Source of the DNA: MM2 sp035460165 | GTDB lineage: Bacteria; Pseudomonadota; Gammaproteobacteria; Burkholderiales; Methylophilaceae | Direction of reading: 5' to 3' | NCBI GenBank assembly: GCA_035460165.1 | Contig: DATHWW010000024.1 | Span: 1 to 64,000, forward strand | Length of the DNA stretch: 64,000 nucleotides | Part shown: positions 48,589 to 57,575 of the stretch, piece after piece | Position numbering within the stretch: the first letter of the stretch is position 1 | Layout: each line of letters opens with the position of its first letter | Notes under the pieces: generated by a model | Told to the model about the DNA's origin: nothing | The model's database searches: none | The model's input: the letters and a program-made list of their open reading frames with translations, nothing else | Position numbers and translations under genes: made by a program

Positions 48589-49626
48589 ATGGATATTACC
48601 GTCGCAATTGACGCCATGGGTGGCGATCATGGCCCCCATGTCACCGTTCCTGCTGCACTTCAAGTGCTCAAGCAGAATAACGAAATCAATATCGTCCTGG
48701 TCGGACTCACCGACGCCATAGAAGCCGAATTGCGGGCTCATGGCGCCAAGGTCGGCCCTCGTCTGCGCATTCACCATGCCAGCGAGGTCGTTCACATGGA
48801 CGAGCCTCCGCAAAGCGCGCTGCGCGGCAAGAAGGATTCGTCCATGCGCGTTGCCATCAACCTGGTGAAAAGCGGAGAGGCGAGTGCCTGCGTAAGTGCC
48901 GGAAACACCGGCGCGCTGATGGCGATTGCTCGTTTCGTGCTGAAAACCCTGCCGGGGATTGATCGTCCCGCCATCGCGTCGACCCTGCCTACCCAAAAAG
49001 GGCAGGTGTACATGCTCGATCTCGGCGCAAATGCCGACTGCACGGCGGAACATCTCCTTCAGTTCGCCATCATGGGTGCGATGCTCGTGTCTTGCGTTGA
49101 ACACAAGGAGCGTCCCACCGTCGGTCTGCTGAACATCGGCTCCGAGGATATCAAGGGAAATGAAGTGGTAAAGCAGGCGGGCGAGTTGCTGCGAGCCAGC
49201 CACCTCAACTTCTACGGCAACGTGGAAGGCAACGATATCTATAAGGGCACGACCGACCTCATCGTCTGTGATGGTTTTGTCGGTAACGTGGCGCTCAAGA
49301 CTTCCGAAGGCCTCGCTCAAATGATGGGCCGTTTCCTCACCATGGAATTCAAGCGCAACCTTTTCACCAAGCTGACAGCGCTGGTGGCGATGCCCGTGCT
49401 GCGGGCCTTCAAACGACGCCTTGATCCGCGACGTTATAACGGCGCGAGTCTGCTTGGCCTGCGTGGCATCGTTGTGAAGAGTCACGGCGGCGCGGACAGC
49501 TTTGCCTTCCAGCATGCGATCGATACTGCTATCGAAGAAGCTCGAAGCGGCGTGCTTCGGCGTATCAGCGAACAGTTGGCGATAGAACACGTGCAAACAT
49601 CAATTCCTACAAAGATACCTGCATGA
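48589..49626 (+). CDS. plsX: Phosphate acyltransferase PlsX
   Basis: A 345-residue enzyme that makes acyl-phosphate from acyl-ACP for phospholipid synthesis. Conserved parts are VAIDAMGGDHGPHVTVPAAL, VSAGNTGALMAIARFVLK, GLLNIGSEDIKGNEVVKQA and DLIVCDGFVGNVALKTSEG. The ATG at 48589 lies four bases after the T-tract of a terminator, leaving no room for a Shine-Dalgarno sequence. It overlaps fabH by four bases (ATGA). Confidence 0.95.
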   Translation: MDITVAIDAMGGDHGPHVTVPAALQVLKQNNEINIVLVGLTDAIEAELRAHGAKVGPRLRIHHASEVVHMDEPPQSALRGKKDSSMRVAINLVKSGEASACVSAGNTGALMAIARFVLKTLPGIDRPAIASTLPTQKGQVYMLDLGANADCTAEHLLQFAIMGAMLVSCVEHKERPTVGLLNIGSEDIKGNEVVKQAGELLRASHLNFYGNVEGNDIYKGTTDLIVCDGFVGNVALKTSEGLAQMMGRFLTMEFKRNLFTKLTALVAMPVLRAFKRRLDPRRYNGASLLGLRGIVVKSHGGADSFAFQHAIDTAIEEARSGVLRRISEQLAIEHVQTSIPTKIPA

Positions 49627-50576
49627 CCTACTCCCGAATTGCAGGGACGGGCAGTTACCTGCCTGCAAAAATACTGACCAACGCCGATCTCGAACGCATG
49701 GTCGAGACGACAGACGAGTGGATCGTTGCTCGAACCGGTATCCGCGAACGCCATATTGCGGCAGATGGCGAATTTACGAGCGATCTGGCTGAACAGGCTT
49801 CGCGCAAAGCCATGGAGGCTGCAGCCGTTACGCCTCAGGAAATCGATCTCATCATTGTTGCCACGACAACGCCTGACCGTATTTTTCCTAGTGCCGCCTG
49901 TTTTCTTCAGAGCAAGCTTGGTATTGCCGGTTGCCCCGCATTCGATATCCAGGCCGTTTGCAGCGGCTTTGTTTATGCCCTGACAACGGCAGATCAATTC
50001 ATCAAGAGCGGTGCCGCAAAATGCGCGCTTGTCGTGGGCGCCGAAACTATTTCCCGCATCACCGACTGGAGCGATCGCAGTAACTGCATCCTGTGGGGCG
50101 ATGGGGCGGGCGCGGTGATTCTCAAAGCAAGCGACGAGGCCGGTATTATTTCCACTCATTTGCATGCGGACGGCATCCACGCCAACCTGCTGCACGTGAC
50201 GGGAGGCCCCTTGCACCAAGGCGATAAACCTTCCATTCAAATGGAAGGCAACGCGGTATTCAAGATGGCGGTGAATACACTGGATGCTATCGTGGACGAA
50301 ACGCTCGGCGCCAACGGCATGGAAAAAGCCCATGTTGACTGGTTGGTTCCGCATCAAGCCAATATCCGTATCATTCAGGCGACCGCGAAAAAGCTCGGTA
50401 TGGGCATGGAGCGTGTGGTCGTCACCGTGGACAAACACGGCAACACCTCGGCAGCCTCTATCCCATTGGCACTGGATGTAGCTGTACGCGATGGGCGCAT
50501 AAAGCGCGGCGAAACCGTGCTGATGGAAGCTTTCGGCGGCGGCTTCACCTGGGGTTCCGTTTTACTCAAGTACTAG
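49623..50576 (+). CDS. fabH: 3-Oxoacyl-ACP synthase III
   Basis: A 317-residue initiating condensing enzyme that joins acetyl-CoA with malonyl-ACP. The catalytic triad is visible: Cys113 in DIQAVCSGFVYAL, His in LVPHQANIRI and Asn in KHGNTSAASIPLAL. The opening YSRIAGTGSYLPAKILTN and ARTGIRERHIA are typical. It starts inside the plsX stop codon and is followed by fabD after 11 bases. Confidence 0.97.
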   Translation: MTYSRIAGTGSYLPAKILTNADLERMVETTDEWIVARTGIRERHIAADGEFTSDLAEQASRKAMEAAAVTPQEIDLIIVATTTPDRIFPSAACFLQSKLGIAGCPAFDIQAVCSGFVYALTTADQFIKSGAAKCALVVGAETISRITDWSDRSNCILWGDGAGAVILKASDEAGIISTHLHADGIHANLLHVTGGPLHQGDKPSIQMEGNAVFKMAVNTLDAIVDETLGANGMEKAHVDWLVPHQANIRIIQATAKKLGMGMERVVVTVDKHGNTSAASIPLALDVAVRDGRIKRGETVLMEAFGGGFTWGSVLLKY

Positions 50577-50587
50577 AGAACAAATAC

Positions 50588-51517
50588 ATGAAATTCGCAT
50601 TTCTTTTTCCCGGCCAAGGTTCGCAATCGGTCGGCATGATGCAGGGTTTCGGCGATCAGCCGGTCATTCGCGACACCTTTGCCGAGGCTTCCGGCGTGCT
50701 CGGCCAGGATTTGTGGCGCATGATCACGGAACCCAATGAAGAACTCAATCAGACGGCCAACACTCAGCCTCTGATGCTGACGGCCGGAGTCGCCGTATGG
50801 CGTGCATGGCTGGAGGCAGGCGGAGCCCACCCTTCCTTGATGGCAGGCCATAGCCTGGGCGAATACACTGCGTTGGTAGCCGCGGGTGCGCTGGAGTTTT
50901 CCGCTGCGCTGCCTCTGGTGCGCTACCGTGCCGAAGTCATGCAGGGCGCAGTGGCAGAGGGCGTCGGTGCCATGGCGGCGATTCTCGGCCTGGACGACGA
51001 CGTTGTGCGCGCAGTATGTGCCGAGTCGGCGCAAGGCGAAGTATTGGAAGCGGTCAATTTCAACTCGCCCGGTCAAGTAGTGATCGCAGGCCATAAGTCG
51101 GCCGTGGAGCGCGGCATGGAAGCCGCGAAGGCGAAAGGTGCAAAACGTGCCTTGATTCTGCCGGTGAGCGTGCCGTCGCATTGTGCGCTAATGAAACCCG
51201 CCGCGGATAAACTGGCGGCCTATCTGGAAAGCATTGCCGTGAGTGCGCCACAGATTCCCGTGCTGCATAACGCCGATGTTCAAGCTTATTCCGATGCCAA
51301 AAGCATCAAAAACGCGTTGGTGCGTCAACTGTACAGCCCGGTGCGCTGGGTGGAAACCGTGCAGGCCATTTCGGCGCAAGATGTCGCTCATGCAGCGGAA
51401 TGCGGCCCCGGCAAGGTGCTGGCAGGCCTCAACAAGCGCATCGTGGCGGATATGACATGCTTCGCACTGACCGGCATTGAGGCCGTCAGCGAAACAAAAA
51501 ATCAGTTGAATGCATAA
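50588..51517 (+). CDS. fabD: Malonyl-CoA:ACP transacylase
   Basis: A 309-residue transacylase moving malonyl groups to acyl carrier protein. The start FAFLFPGQGSQSVGMMQGF, the nucleophile Ser in AGHSLGEYTALVAAGAL, and the His in SVPSHCALMKPAADKL are all intact. It sits between fabH and fabG in the conserved order, and its stop lies ten bases before the fabG ATG. Confidence 0.97.
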   Translation: MKFAFLFPGQGSQSVGMMQGFGDQPVIRDTFAEASGVLGQDLWRMITEPNEELNQTANTQPLMLTAGVAVWRAWLEAGGAHPSLMAGHSLGEYTALVAAGALEFSAALPLVRYRAEVMQGAVAEGVGAMAAILGLDDDVVRAVCAESAQGEVLEAVNFNSPGQVVIAGHKSAVERGMEAAKAKGAKRALILPVSVPSHCALMKPAADKLAAYLESIAVSAPQIPVLHNADVQAYSDAKSIKNALVRQLYSPVRWVETVQAISAQDVAHAAECGPGKVLAGLNKRIVADMTCFALTGIEAVSETKNQLNA

Positions 51518-51527
51518 AGAGGGAACC

Positions 51528-52265
51528 ATGCAAGGTCAAGTAGCTCTCGTAACTGGCGCCAGCCGGGGTATCGGCGCAGCCATTGCACAATATTTAGGTA
51601 AGCAGGGCGCAACCGTCATCGGCACCGCCACTACGCAAAAGGGTGCCGAGCAGATCGGCGCGGCGCTTCAGCAAGCCGGTGTCCAAGGCGTCGGCATGGC
51701 GCTGGACGTCAACGATGCGGCACAGGTAGAGGCCGTGTTGAAGCAGATTACGGAACAGTTCGGCGATATAACCATATTGGTGAATAATGCCGGTGTGACG
51801 CGCGACACATTGCTAATGCGCATGAAGGAAGACGATTGGGACGCGGTGCTTTCCACCAACCTCAAGTCGGTATTCCGCCTGTCGCAAGCGGTGCTGCGCC
51901 CGATGATGAAGGCGCGCTATGGCCGCATCATCAATATTTCTTCAGTTGTGGGTCATTCCGGCAATGCCGGGCAGACCAATTACGCTGCTGCCAAGGCCGG
52001 CATGACCGGTTTTACCAAATCGCTGGCACAGGAAGTCGGCAGCCGCGGCATTACCGTCAATTGTGTCGCGCCAGGTTTCATCGATACCGACATGACGCGC
52101 GAGTTGGCGGAAGAGCAGCGCAATCGCCTGCTGCAACAGATTCCGCTCGGTCGTCTCGGCCAGGTGGAAGATATTGCTGCGGCTGTGTCGTTTCTCGCAT
52201 CACCTGCTGCCGGCTACATTTCCGGAGAAACACTGCACGTCAACGGCGGCATGTACATGGCTTAG
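51528..52265 (+). CDS. fabG: 3-Oxoacyl-ACP reductase
   Basis: A 245-residue short-chain dehydrogenase reducing 3-oxoacyl-ACP with NADPH. It has the cofactor motif TGASRGIGAAIAQYLG, LVNNAGVTRDTLLMRM, the catalytic Ser in IINISSVVGHSGNAGQ and Tyr/Lys in NYAAAKAGMTGFTKSL. The start at 51528 has GAGGGA upstream; an ATG six codons earlier overlaps fabD and is less likely. A hairpin with a T-tract follows, overlapping a probable acpP promoter. Confidence 0.97.
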   Translation: MQGQVALVTGASRGIGAAIAQYLGKQGATVIGTATTQKGAEQIGAALQQAGVQGVGMALDVNDAAQVEAVLKQITEQFGDITILVNNAGVTRDTLLMRMKEDDWDAVLSTNLKSVFRLSQAVLRPMMKARYGRIINISSVVGHSGNAGQTNYAAAKAGMTGFTKSLAQEVGSRGITVNCVAPGFIDTDMTRELAEEQRNRLLQQIPLGRLGQVEDIAAAVSFLASPAAGYISGETLHVNGGMYMA

Positions 52266-52268
52266 TTT

Positions 52269-52296
52269 TTGAATTCCTCGGGAGTTTTGCTAGAAT
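52269..52296 (+). promoter_or_regulatory. Probable acpP promoter, overlapping a terminator hairpin
   Basis: TTGAAT (52269-52274) and TAGAAT (52291-52296) are spaced by 16 bases, and TGC before the -10 box makes it an extended -10. Over the same stretch, CTCGGG (52277-52282) pairs with CCCGAG (52299-52304), followed by CTTTTTT, which could end fabG transcripts. Strong separate transcription of acpP is usual in this operon. Confidence 0.5.
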
Positions 52297-52340
52297 AGCC
52301 CGAGCTTTTTTGCTGTAATCATTAGACCAAGGGGAAACAA

Positions 52341-52577
52341 ATGTCCGATATTGAACAACGCGTCAAAAAGATCGTTGCCGAACAACTGGGTGCCAACGAA
52401 GCCGATGTAAAGAACGCATCTTCCTTCGTTGACGACCTCGGCGCCGATTCGCTCGATACCGTCGAGCTGGTCATGGCGCTGGAAGAAGAGTTCGGCTGCG
52501 AAATTCCTGACGAAGATGCTGAAAAGATCACTACCGTCCAACAGGCGATCGACTACGTCAACACCAACGTCAAGTAA
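52341..52577 (+). CDS. acpP: Acyl carrier protein
   Basis: A 78-residue acidic carrier protein with the phosphopantetheine site Ser37 in DDLGADSLDTVELVMALEEE. The helices before and after (IEQRVKKIVAEQLGANEADV, and the ending TTVQQAIDYVNTNVK) are standard. AAGGGG precedes the ATG. It carries growing acyl chains for all the fab enzymes in the cluster. Confidence 0.98.
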   Translation: MSDIEQRVKKIVAEQLGANEADVKNASSFVDDLGADSLDTVELVMALEEEFGCEIPDEDAEKITTVQQAIDYVNTNVK

Positions 52578-52610
52578 TAACACACCTCTTTTTCTTTTCT
52601 CGGAGTTGCC

Positions 52611-53849
52611 TTGTCCAAACGTAAGGTAGTCGTTACCGGCTTGGGGATTATTTCGCCAGTCGGTAACAGCGTGGCGGAAGCCTGGTCCAATATCGTTGCT
52701 GGTCAATCCGGCATCACCAACATCACTAAATTTGACGCCTCTGCATTTGCTTCGCAAGTTGCGGGCGAGGTCAAAGGCTTTGATGTGGATCAATATCTTT
52801 CGCCGAAAGAATCGCGCCGGATGGATACATTCATCCAGTACGGTCTTGCGGCAGGGATACAGGCAGTTCGGGATGCAGGACTGGAAGTGACCGATGAGAA
52901 CGCCGAGCGGATCGGCGTCAGCATCGGCTCTGGTATCGGTGGTCTGCAATTGATCGAAGATACCGATCAGGTCTACCGGGAATCTGGGCCGCGCAAGATT
53001 TCGCCGTTCTTCATTCCCGGCACCATTATCAACATGATCTCGGGCAACCTGTCGATCATGTACGGATTCAAAGGCCCGAATATTGCTATCGTGACGGCCT
53101 GCACCACAGCAACGCATGCTATCGGCGATGCGGCACGCCTGATTGAATATGGCGATGCCGATGTCATGATCGCCGGCGGTGCCGAAGCGGCGATTACACG
53201 GTTGGCTGTTGGCGGTTTTGCCTCTGCGCGTGCATTGTCGACCCGTAACGACGATCCTGCGACGGCCAGCCGCCCTTGGGATACAGACCGTGACGGGTTC
53301 GTGATCGGCGAAGGGGCTGGCGTGCTGGTCTTGGAAGAATACGAACACGCCAAGCGTCGCGGCGCCAAGATTTATTGCGAGCTGGCCGGGTTCGGCATGA
53401 GTGCCGATGCCTATCACATGACTTCCCCCAGCGAGAGCGGGGAGGGCGCAGCGCGTTGCATGCGCAATGCCATGAAGAATGCAGGCATCAATGCGGATGA
53501 AGTCGATTACGTGAATGCCCATGGCACTTCCACACCGGCGGGCGATGTGGCTGAAACCCAGGCGGTAAAGGGCTATTTCGGCGATCGTGCAAAGAAAATT
53601 GCCGTCAGCTCCACAAAATCGATGACTGGCCATTTGCTGGGTGCCGCAGGCGGCATCGAAGCGGTATTTTCTACCCTGGCCGTGCGCGATCAGGTGGCGC
53701 CGCCGACCATCAACATCTTCAATCAGGATCCGCTATGCGATCTTGATTATGTGCCCAACGTTGCTCGCAATATGAAGATCGATGTGGCCATCTCCAACTC
53801 GTTCGGCTTTGGCGGAACAAACGGCACCTTGGTTTTCCGGAAGGCATAA
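52611..53849 (+). CDS. fabF: 3-Oxoacyl-ACP synthase II
   Basis: A 412-residue elongating condensing enzyme. Cys164 in TACTTATHAIGDAARL, the first His in NAHGTSTPAGDVAETQAV and the second in KSMTGHLLGAAGGIEAV make the active site. The start is TTG at 52611 with GGAG upstream, since the protein begins SKRKVVVTGLGIISPVGN exactly there. It elongates acyl-ACP, including unsaturated chains. A good terminator follows. Confidence 0.97.
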   Translation: MSKRKVVVTGLGIISPVGNSVAEAWSNIVAGQSGITNITKFDASAFASQVAGEVKGFDVDQYLSPKESRRMDTFIQYGLAAGIQAVRDAGLEVTDENAERIGVSIGSGIGGLQLIEDTDQVYRESGPRKISPFFIPGTIINMISGNLSIMYGFKGPNIAIVTACTTATHAIGDAARLIEYGDADVMIAGGAEAAITRLAVGGFASARALSTRNDDPATASRPWDTDRDGFVIGEGAGVLVLEEYEHAKRRGAKIYCELAGFGMSADAYHMTSPSESGEGAARCMRNAMKNAGINADEVDYVNAHGTSTPAGDVAETQAVKGYFGDRAKKIAVSSTKSMTGHLLGAAGGIEAVFSTLAVRDQVAPPTINIFNQDPLCDLDYVPNVARNMKIDVAISNSFGFGGTNGTLVFRKA

Positions 53850-53854
53850 TACGA

Positions 53855-53882
53855 CAAGGCTATCCGCGATAGCCTTGTTTAT
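53855..53882 (+). terminator. Rho-independent terminator after fabF
   Basis: CAAGGCTAT (53855-53863) pairs perfectly with ATAGCCTTG (53869-53877) around a five-base loop, followed by TTTAT. The T-tract is short. It starts five bases after the fabF stop, so pabC and later genes probably have another promoter in the next 240 bases. Confidence 0.75.
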
Positions 53883-53974
53883 GCACACCTGCAAGTGCGC
53901 GGGGCCTGATGCCGGGCCCATTTGGACAGCAATCGCTACGAATTGGCAACATATTGAATTATAAGGAATTTAAT

Positions 53975-54112
53975 ATGTGCGCAAATTATACCCAGCGAGA
54001 AAAACATCAATTGGCATGGATAGTTAGCCACTCTATCCGTATCCAGTCCACAGAATTATCCACAGCTTTTGTGGAGCGCTCCGAAAGCCCGTTCCTGCGG
54101 CTTTTCACTTGA
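53975..54112 (+). pseudogene. Possible SRAP (YedK-like) N-terminal remnant
   Basis: A 45-codon frame beginning MCANYTQREKHQLAWIV, with AAGGAA six bases before the ATG. Met-Cys-Ala-Asn-Tyr is the invariant opening of some SRAP proteins, whose Cys2 crosslinks abasic DNA. Everything after that opening fails to look like the family, and the frame stops after 45 codons. It may be a decayed copy, or an unrelated short frame. It lies between the fabF terminator and pabC. Confidence 0.3.
54056..54064 (+). other. Isolated perfect DnaA box
   Basis: TTATCCACA is an exact match to the DnaA-binding consensus. It overlaps a hairpin, CCACA (54060-54064) with TGTGG (54070-54074). No cluster of boxes or origin genes is nearby, so this is not an origin; it could influence the promoter of the downstream genes or be chance. 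Confidence 0.4.
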
Positions 54113-54128
54113 AATGGCGGCTAGCGAG

Positions 54129-54941
54129 ATGCAGAACCAGTACCTGATCAACGGCAAGTCCGAAGGATGCGTGTCGCCATTCGATCGCGGGTTCGCATAT
54201 GGCGATGGCGTCTTCCGCACATTGCCGATCAAAAACGGTAATCCTGTCTCTTGGGGCCGGCATTATCGAAAACTCAGTGATGATTGCAACGCAATAGGCA
54301 TTGTCTGCCCTTCCGAAGACATTCTGTTATCCGATATGGCGCTGTTGTTCGAGGATAAGGGCGATGGCGTGATCAAAATGATAATCACGCGCGGTGAAAG
54401 TGCTCGCGGTTATGCCGTCCCTGCACTGGCACAGCCCAACCGGGCGATGCTGCGCTCTGACGTGCCGTCCTATCCGGAAAAGAATTTTATCGAAGGGGTC
54501 AGCCTGCACTTATGCCGATTGCGGCTTGCCGCCCAGCCGCTACTGGCAGGTATCAAACATCTGAATCGGCTGGAAAATGTCCTGGCGCGCATGGAGTGGC
54601 GTGATCCGGAGATTGCAGATGGGTTGTTGCTTGATCAATCCGGAAATGTCATTGAATGCACCATGAGCAATATTTTCATGCGCCATGGAAATCGATTGTC
54701 TACACCCGACCTAGGGCAGTGTGGCGTATCGGGGCTCACGCGAGAGCGCATTCTCGAAATTGCGCCTAGTGCAGGGTTTGAATGCACTATTGTCACTTTC
54801 AATCTAGACACATTGCTGGGAGCGGATGAAGTCGTGATCTGCAACAGCCTCATCGGCGCCTGGCAAGTACGGCAGCTGGATGAGCACCGTTGGCAGGCAG
54901 GGACGCTGGCAAAACAATTACAAAACTTGCTGAGTGAATAA
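54129..54941 (+). CDS. pabC: Aminodeoxychorismate lyase
   Basis: A 270-residue PLP enzyme of the fold-type IV class that releases p-aminobenzoate and pyruvate from aminodeoxychorismate in folate synthesis. It starts YLINGKSEGCVSPFDRGFAY with GDGVFRTLP, the usual opening. The PLP-binding Lys is in LLAGIKHLNRLENVLAR, and VIECTMSNIF and GLTRERILEIA are conserved. The ATG at 54129 fits the family; an ATG five codons earlier is possible. The position before mltG-tmk is normal. Confidence 0.93.
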   Translation: MQNQYLINGKSEGCVSPFDRGFAYGDGVFRTLPIKNGNPVSWGRHYRKLSDDCNAIGIVCPSEDILLSDMALLFEDKGDGVIKMIITRGESARGYAVPALAQPNRAMLRSDVPSYPEKNFIEGVSLHLCRLRLAAQPLLAGIKHLNRLENVLARMEWRDPEIADGLLLDQSGNVIECTMSNIFMRHGNRLSTPDLGQCGVSGLTRERILEIAPSAGFECTIVTFNLDTLLGADEVVICNSLIGAWQVRQLDEHRWQAGTLAKQLQNLLSE

Positions 54942-54947
54942 ACAAAA

Positions 54948-55943
54948 ATGCGGTTACTTAATAAGATCCTTGCCCTTGGTCTGCTTGCCATTTTTGCGGT
55001 GGCCGGATGGGTGATTTATTTTGCAAAACAACCGGTCAACCTGCCTGCGGCCTCGTATGATCTGGTGCTGAAGCATGGCTCCAGCCTGCGCGGCATCGCA
55101 CAGCAAATGGTGCGCGAAGGGCTTCTGGTCGAGCCTTGGACGTTCATGCTGCTGATTCGCGCGCAAGGGCTTGCCGGCGACATCAAGGCCGGAAATTACG
55201 AGCTGCGGGAAGGCATGACCAATTACGATCTATTCCTGATGATCACGGATGGCATCACGAGTCAGCGCAGCATCATATTCATTGAAGGCTGGACGTTTGC
55301 GCAGGTGCGCGAAGCCCTGAACCGGCATGAGGATGTACGTCATCTGTCCATGCCCATGACGGATGAAGAAATTCTGAGGCAAATCGGCGCGACGGAAAAT
55401 GTGGCCGAAGGGTTGTTTTTTCCCGACAGTTATTTCTTCGACAGCGGCATGAGCGATCTGGATATCCTGAAGCGAGCATATGAAACCATGCAGCGCAAAC
55501 TTATCAAGGCGTGGGAAGGCCGCGCGCCGGGGCTGCCTTATCGCACACCTTACGATGCGTTGATCATGGCTTCCATCGTTGAAAAGGAAACCGGACGCGC
55601 CAGCGAACGGCCCATGATCGCCAGCGTCTTCCTCAATCGCCTCCGCATCGGCATGCGCCTGCAAACCGACCCAACGGTAATTTACGGTCTCGGCGAAAGC
55701 TTTGACGGCAACCTGCGCAAACGCGATTTGCAGCAGGACAACGAATACAATACCTATACGCGTGGCGGCCTGCCGCCGACACCCATTGCGATGCCGGGGA
55801 TGGCGGCCATCGAGGCCGCATTGCACCCGGCGAAGAGCAGTGCACTTTATTTTGTCGGCAAAGGCGATGGCAGTCATGCATTTTCGTCTACGCTAAATGA
55901 GCACAACAGGGCAGTAACCCGTTATCAACTGAGAAGAAACTGA
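54948..55943 (+). CDS. mltG: Endolytic murein transglycosylase MltG
   Basis: A 331-residue inner-membrane lytic transglycosylase with an N-terminal helix (KILALGLLAIFAVAGWVIYF), a LysM-like region, and the catalytic YceG domain. The catalytic Glu is in LIMASIVEKETGRASERP, followed by FLNRLRIGMRLQTDPTVIYG and NTYTRGGLPPTPIAMPG. It cuts nascent peptidoglycan strands and helps set their length. It begins six bases after the pabC stop, and tmk begins two bases after it. Confidence 0.96.
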   Translation: MRLLNKILALGLLAIFAVAGWVIYFAKQPVNLPAASYDLVLKHGSSLRGIAQQMVREGLLVEPWTFMLLIRAQGLAGDIKAGNYELREGMTNYDLFLMITDGITSQRSIIFIEGWTFAQVREALNRHEDVRHLSMPMTDEEILRQIGATENVAEGLFFPDSYFFDSGMSDLDILKRAYETMQRKLIKAWEGRAPGLPYRTPYDALIMASIVEKETGRASERPMIASVFLNRLRIGMRLQTDPTVIYGLGESFDGNLRKRDLQQDNEYNTYTRGGLPPTPIAMPGMAAIEAALHPAKSSALYFVGKGDGSHAFSSTLNEHNRAVTRYQLRRN

Positions 55944-55945
55944 TC

Positions 55946-56554
55946 GTGACAGCCGGAAAGTTCATTACCCTGGAGGGCGTGGATGGTGCGGGGAAAAGCA
56001 CGCATATTCCGACGATCGCCAGGCTGCTGCAAGCGCGCGGCAAGGAGGTGTTGCTGACTCGCGAACCCGGAGGCACGCCGCTGGGCGAAAAGCTACGCGA
56101 GTTGCTGCTGCATGAGCACATGCACCCCGAAACTGAGTCCATGCTGATGTTCGCCGCCCGGCGCGAGCATATCGAACAGGTCATTCTTCCGGCACTGGCG
56201 CGCGGTGCATACGTCGTGTCGGATCGCTTTACCGACGCCAGTTTTGCCTATCAATGTGGCGGACGCGGTGTTCCGACTGCCAAGATCGGGCAGCTTGAAC
56301 AGTGGGTGCAAGGCGATTTTCAGCCGGATCTCACGCTGCTGTTCGATGTGCCGGTGGCCGTAAGTACGCAGCGTCTTGCAGGCGCGCGTAATCCGGATCG
56401 TTTTGAACAGGAAAGCGCGGATTTCTTCGAGCGTATACGCAATGCTTATCTGGCGCGCGCCGAGCAATTTCCACAAAGATTCCGTGTCATCGACTCTGGC
56501 AAGCCCATTGCTGAAATTCATGTTGAGCTTGAAGAAATTCTTTCAGTAATATGA
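55946..56554 (+). CDS. tmk: Thymidylate kinase
   Basis: A 202-residue kinase that phosphorylates dTMP to dTDP. The P-loop is FITLEGVDGAGKSTHIPTIA, the DR motif is VSDRFTDASFAYQCGGRG, and the dTMP-binding TREPGGTPLGEKLREL is intact. The start is GTG at 55946. It sits between mltG and holB in the conserved arrangement. Confidence 0.96.
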   Translation: MTAGKFITLEGVDGAGKSTHIPTIARLLQARGKEVLLTREPGGTPLGEKLRELLLHEHMHPETESMLMFAARREHIEQVILPALARGAYVVSDRFTDASFAYQCGGRGVPTAKIGQLEQWVQGDFQPDLTLLFDVPVAVSTQRLAGARNPDRFEQESADFFERIRNAYLARAEQFPQRFRVIDSGKPIAEIHVELEEILSVI

Positions 56555-56561
56555 TTTTATA

Positions 56562-57575
56562 ATGATTTACTCTTGGCATAACGAGCTTTGGCAGCAACTG
56601 ACCGCGATGCGCAGCCGCATGTCGCATGCAATGCTGCTACAGGGCCGTACGGGCATAGGCAAGCTGGATTTCGCCAAAGCGCTGGCAGGCGCCTTGCTGT
56701 GCGACCGGCCCTTGGCCGATGGGCATGCTTGCGGCAGCTGCGATAGTTGCAACTGGTACGCCCAGGGCAACCATCCGGATTTGCGTATTCTGGAACCGGA
56801 AGAAAGTGCGAGTAATGGCGGGGACGAAGAGGCTGCTGAAGCAAAGTCCGTCAAAAAGTCGCAAGTAATCTCGGTCGATCAAGTGCGCGATCTGGCGGAA
56901 TTTCTTAGCCTGTCCAGTCACCGCGCGGGCTTGCGCATCGTGCTGCTGCACCCAGCCGAGGCACTGAATGCGGCTTCGGCGAATGCTTTGCTCAAAATGC
57001 TGGAAGAGCCGCCGCCGGACGTGCTCTTTGTGTTGGTGACGCACAATCCCCAGCGCCTGCTGCCGACGGTACGCAGCCGCTGCAACAAGATCGACATGCC
57101 TTTCCCCGAGCGCAAGCTGGCCGAGGAGTGGTTGGTGGGACAGGGCGTCAAACAGGCTGCGGAGCGGCTGTCGTATGTCGGCGGAGCCCCATTGCTGGCC
57201 CTCAAGGTCGAGGAGGGCGCGGAGAAGCGCCTGGCCGATCTGCATAAGGAGTTGCATCGCGGCGGGCGCATGGATCCGTTCGCATCCGCCGCGCTGTGCC
57301 TCAAGGAAGGGATTACATATACGGTCGAGGCGTTGCAGAAATGGACGCACGATCTCCTCAGCACACGTTTGACTGGCGAAATCCGTTATCACGCGCAGCA
57401 GGCGGCATCTTTGCAAGAGTTGGCCAAAGGGGTAGACTTGCCGAAATTGCTGGATTTTCAGCGCCTTCTGAATGAGGCGCGCCGAAGCTCGCAGCATCCG
57501 CTCAACGCAGAGCTGCAAGTGGAAAGCCTGATGATTCAGTACACTCAATTGTTTCCGACACCCACTAAACCGTGA
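56562..57575 (+). CDS. holB: DNA polymerase III subunit delta'
   Basis: A 337-residue clamp-loader subunit. The P-loop region is modified (LLQGRTGIGKLDFAKALA). The zinc module has CGSCDSCNWYAQGNHPD, and the sensor region is NAANALLKMLEEPP-like, reading ASANALLKMLEEPPPDVLF. VRSRCNKIDMPFP corresponds to the SRC motif. It helps load the sliding clamp. It overlaps pilZ by four bases and follows tmk by seven. Confidence 0.95.
   Translation: MIYSWHNELWQQLTAMRSRMSHAMLLQGRTGIGKLDFAKALAGALLCDRPLADGHACGSCDSCNWYAQGNHPDLRILEPEESASNGGDEEAAEAKSVKKSQVISVDQVRDLAEFLSLSSHRAGLRIVLLHPAEALNAASANALLKMLEEPPPDVLFVLVTHNPQRLLPTVRSRCNKIDMPFPERKLAEEWLVGQGVKQAAERLSYVGGAPLLALKVEEGAEKRLADLHKELHRGGRMDPFASAALCLKEGITYTVEALQKWTHDLLSTRLTGEIRYHAQQAASLQELAKGVDLPKLLDFQRLLNEARRSSQHPLNAELQVESLMIQYTQLFPTPTKP

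Noticed and set aside
53974..54112. Replication origin suggested by the perfect DnaA box
   Set aside because: Only one box, no AT-rich unwinding region, and no dnaA, dnaN, gidA or parAB genes nearby.
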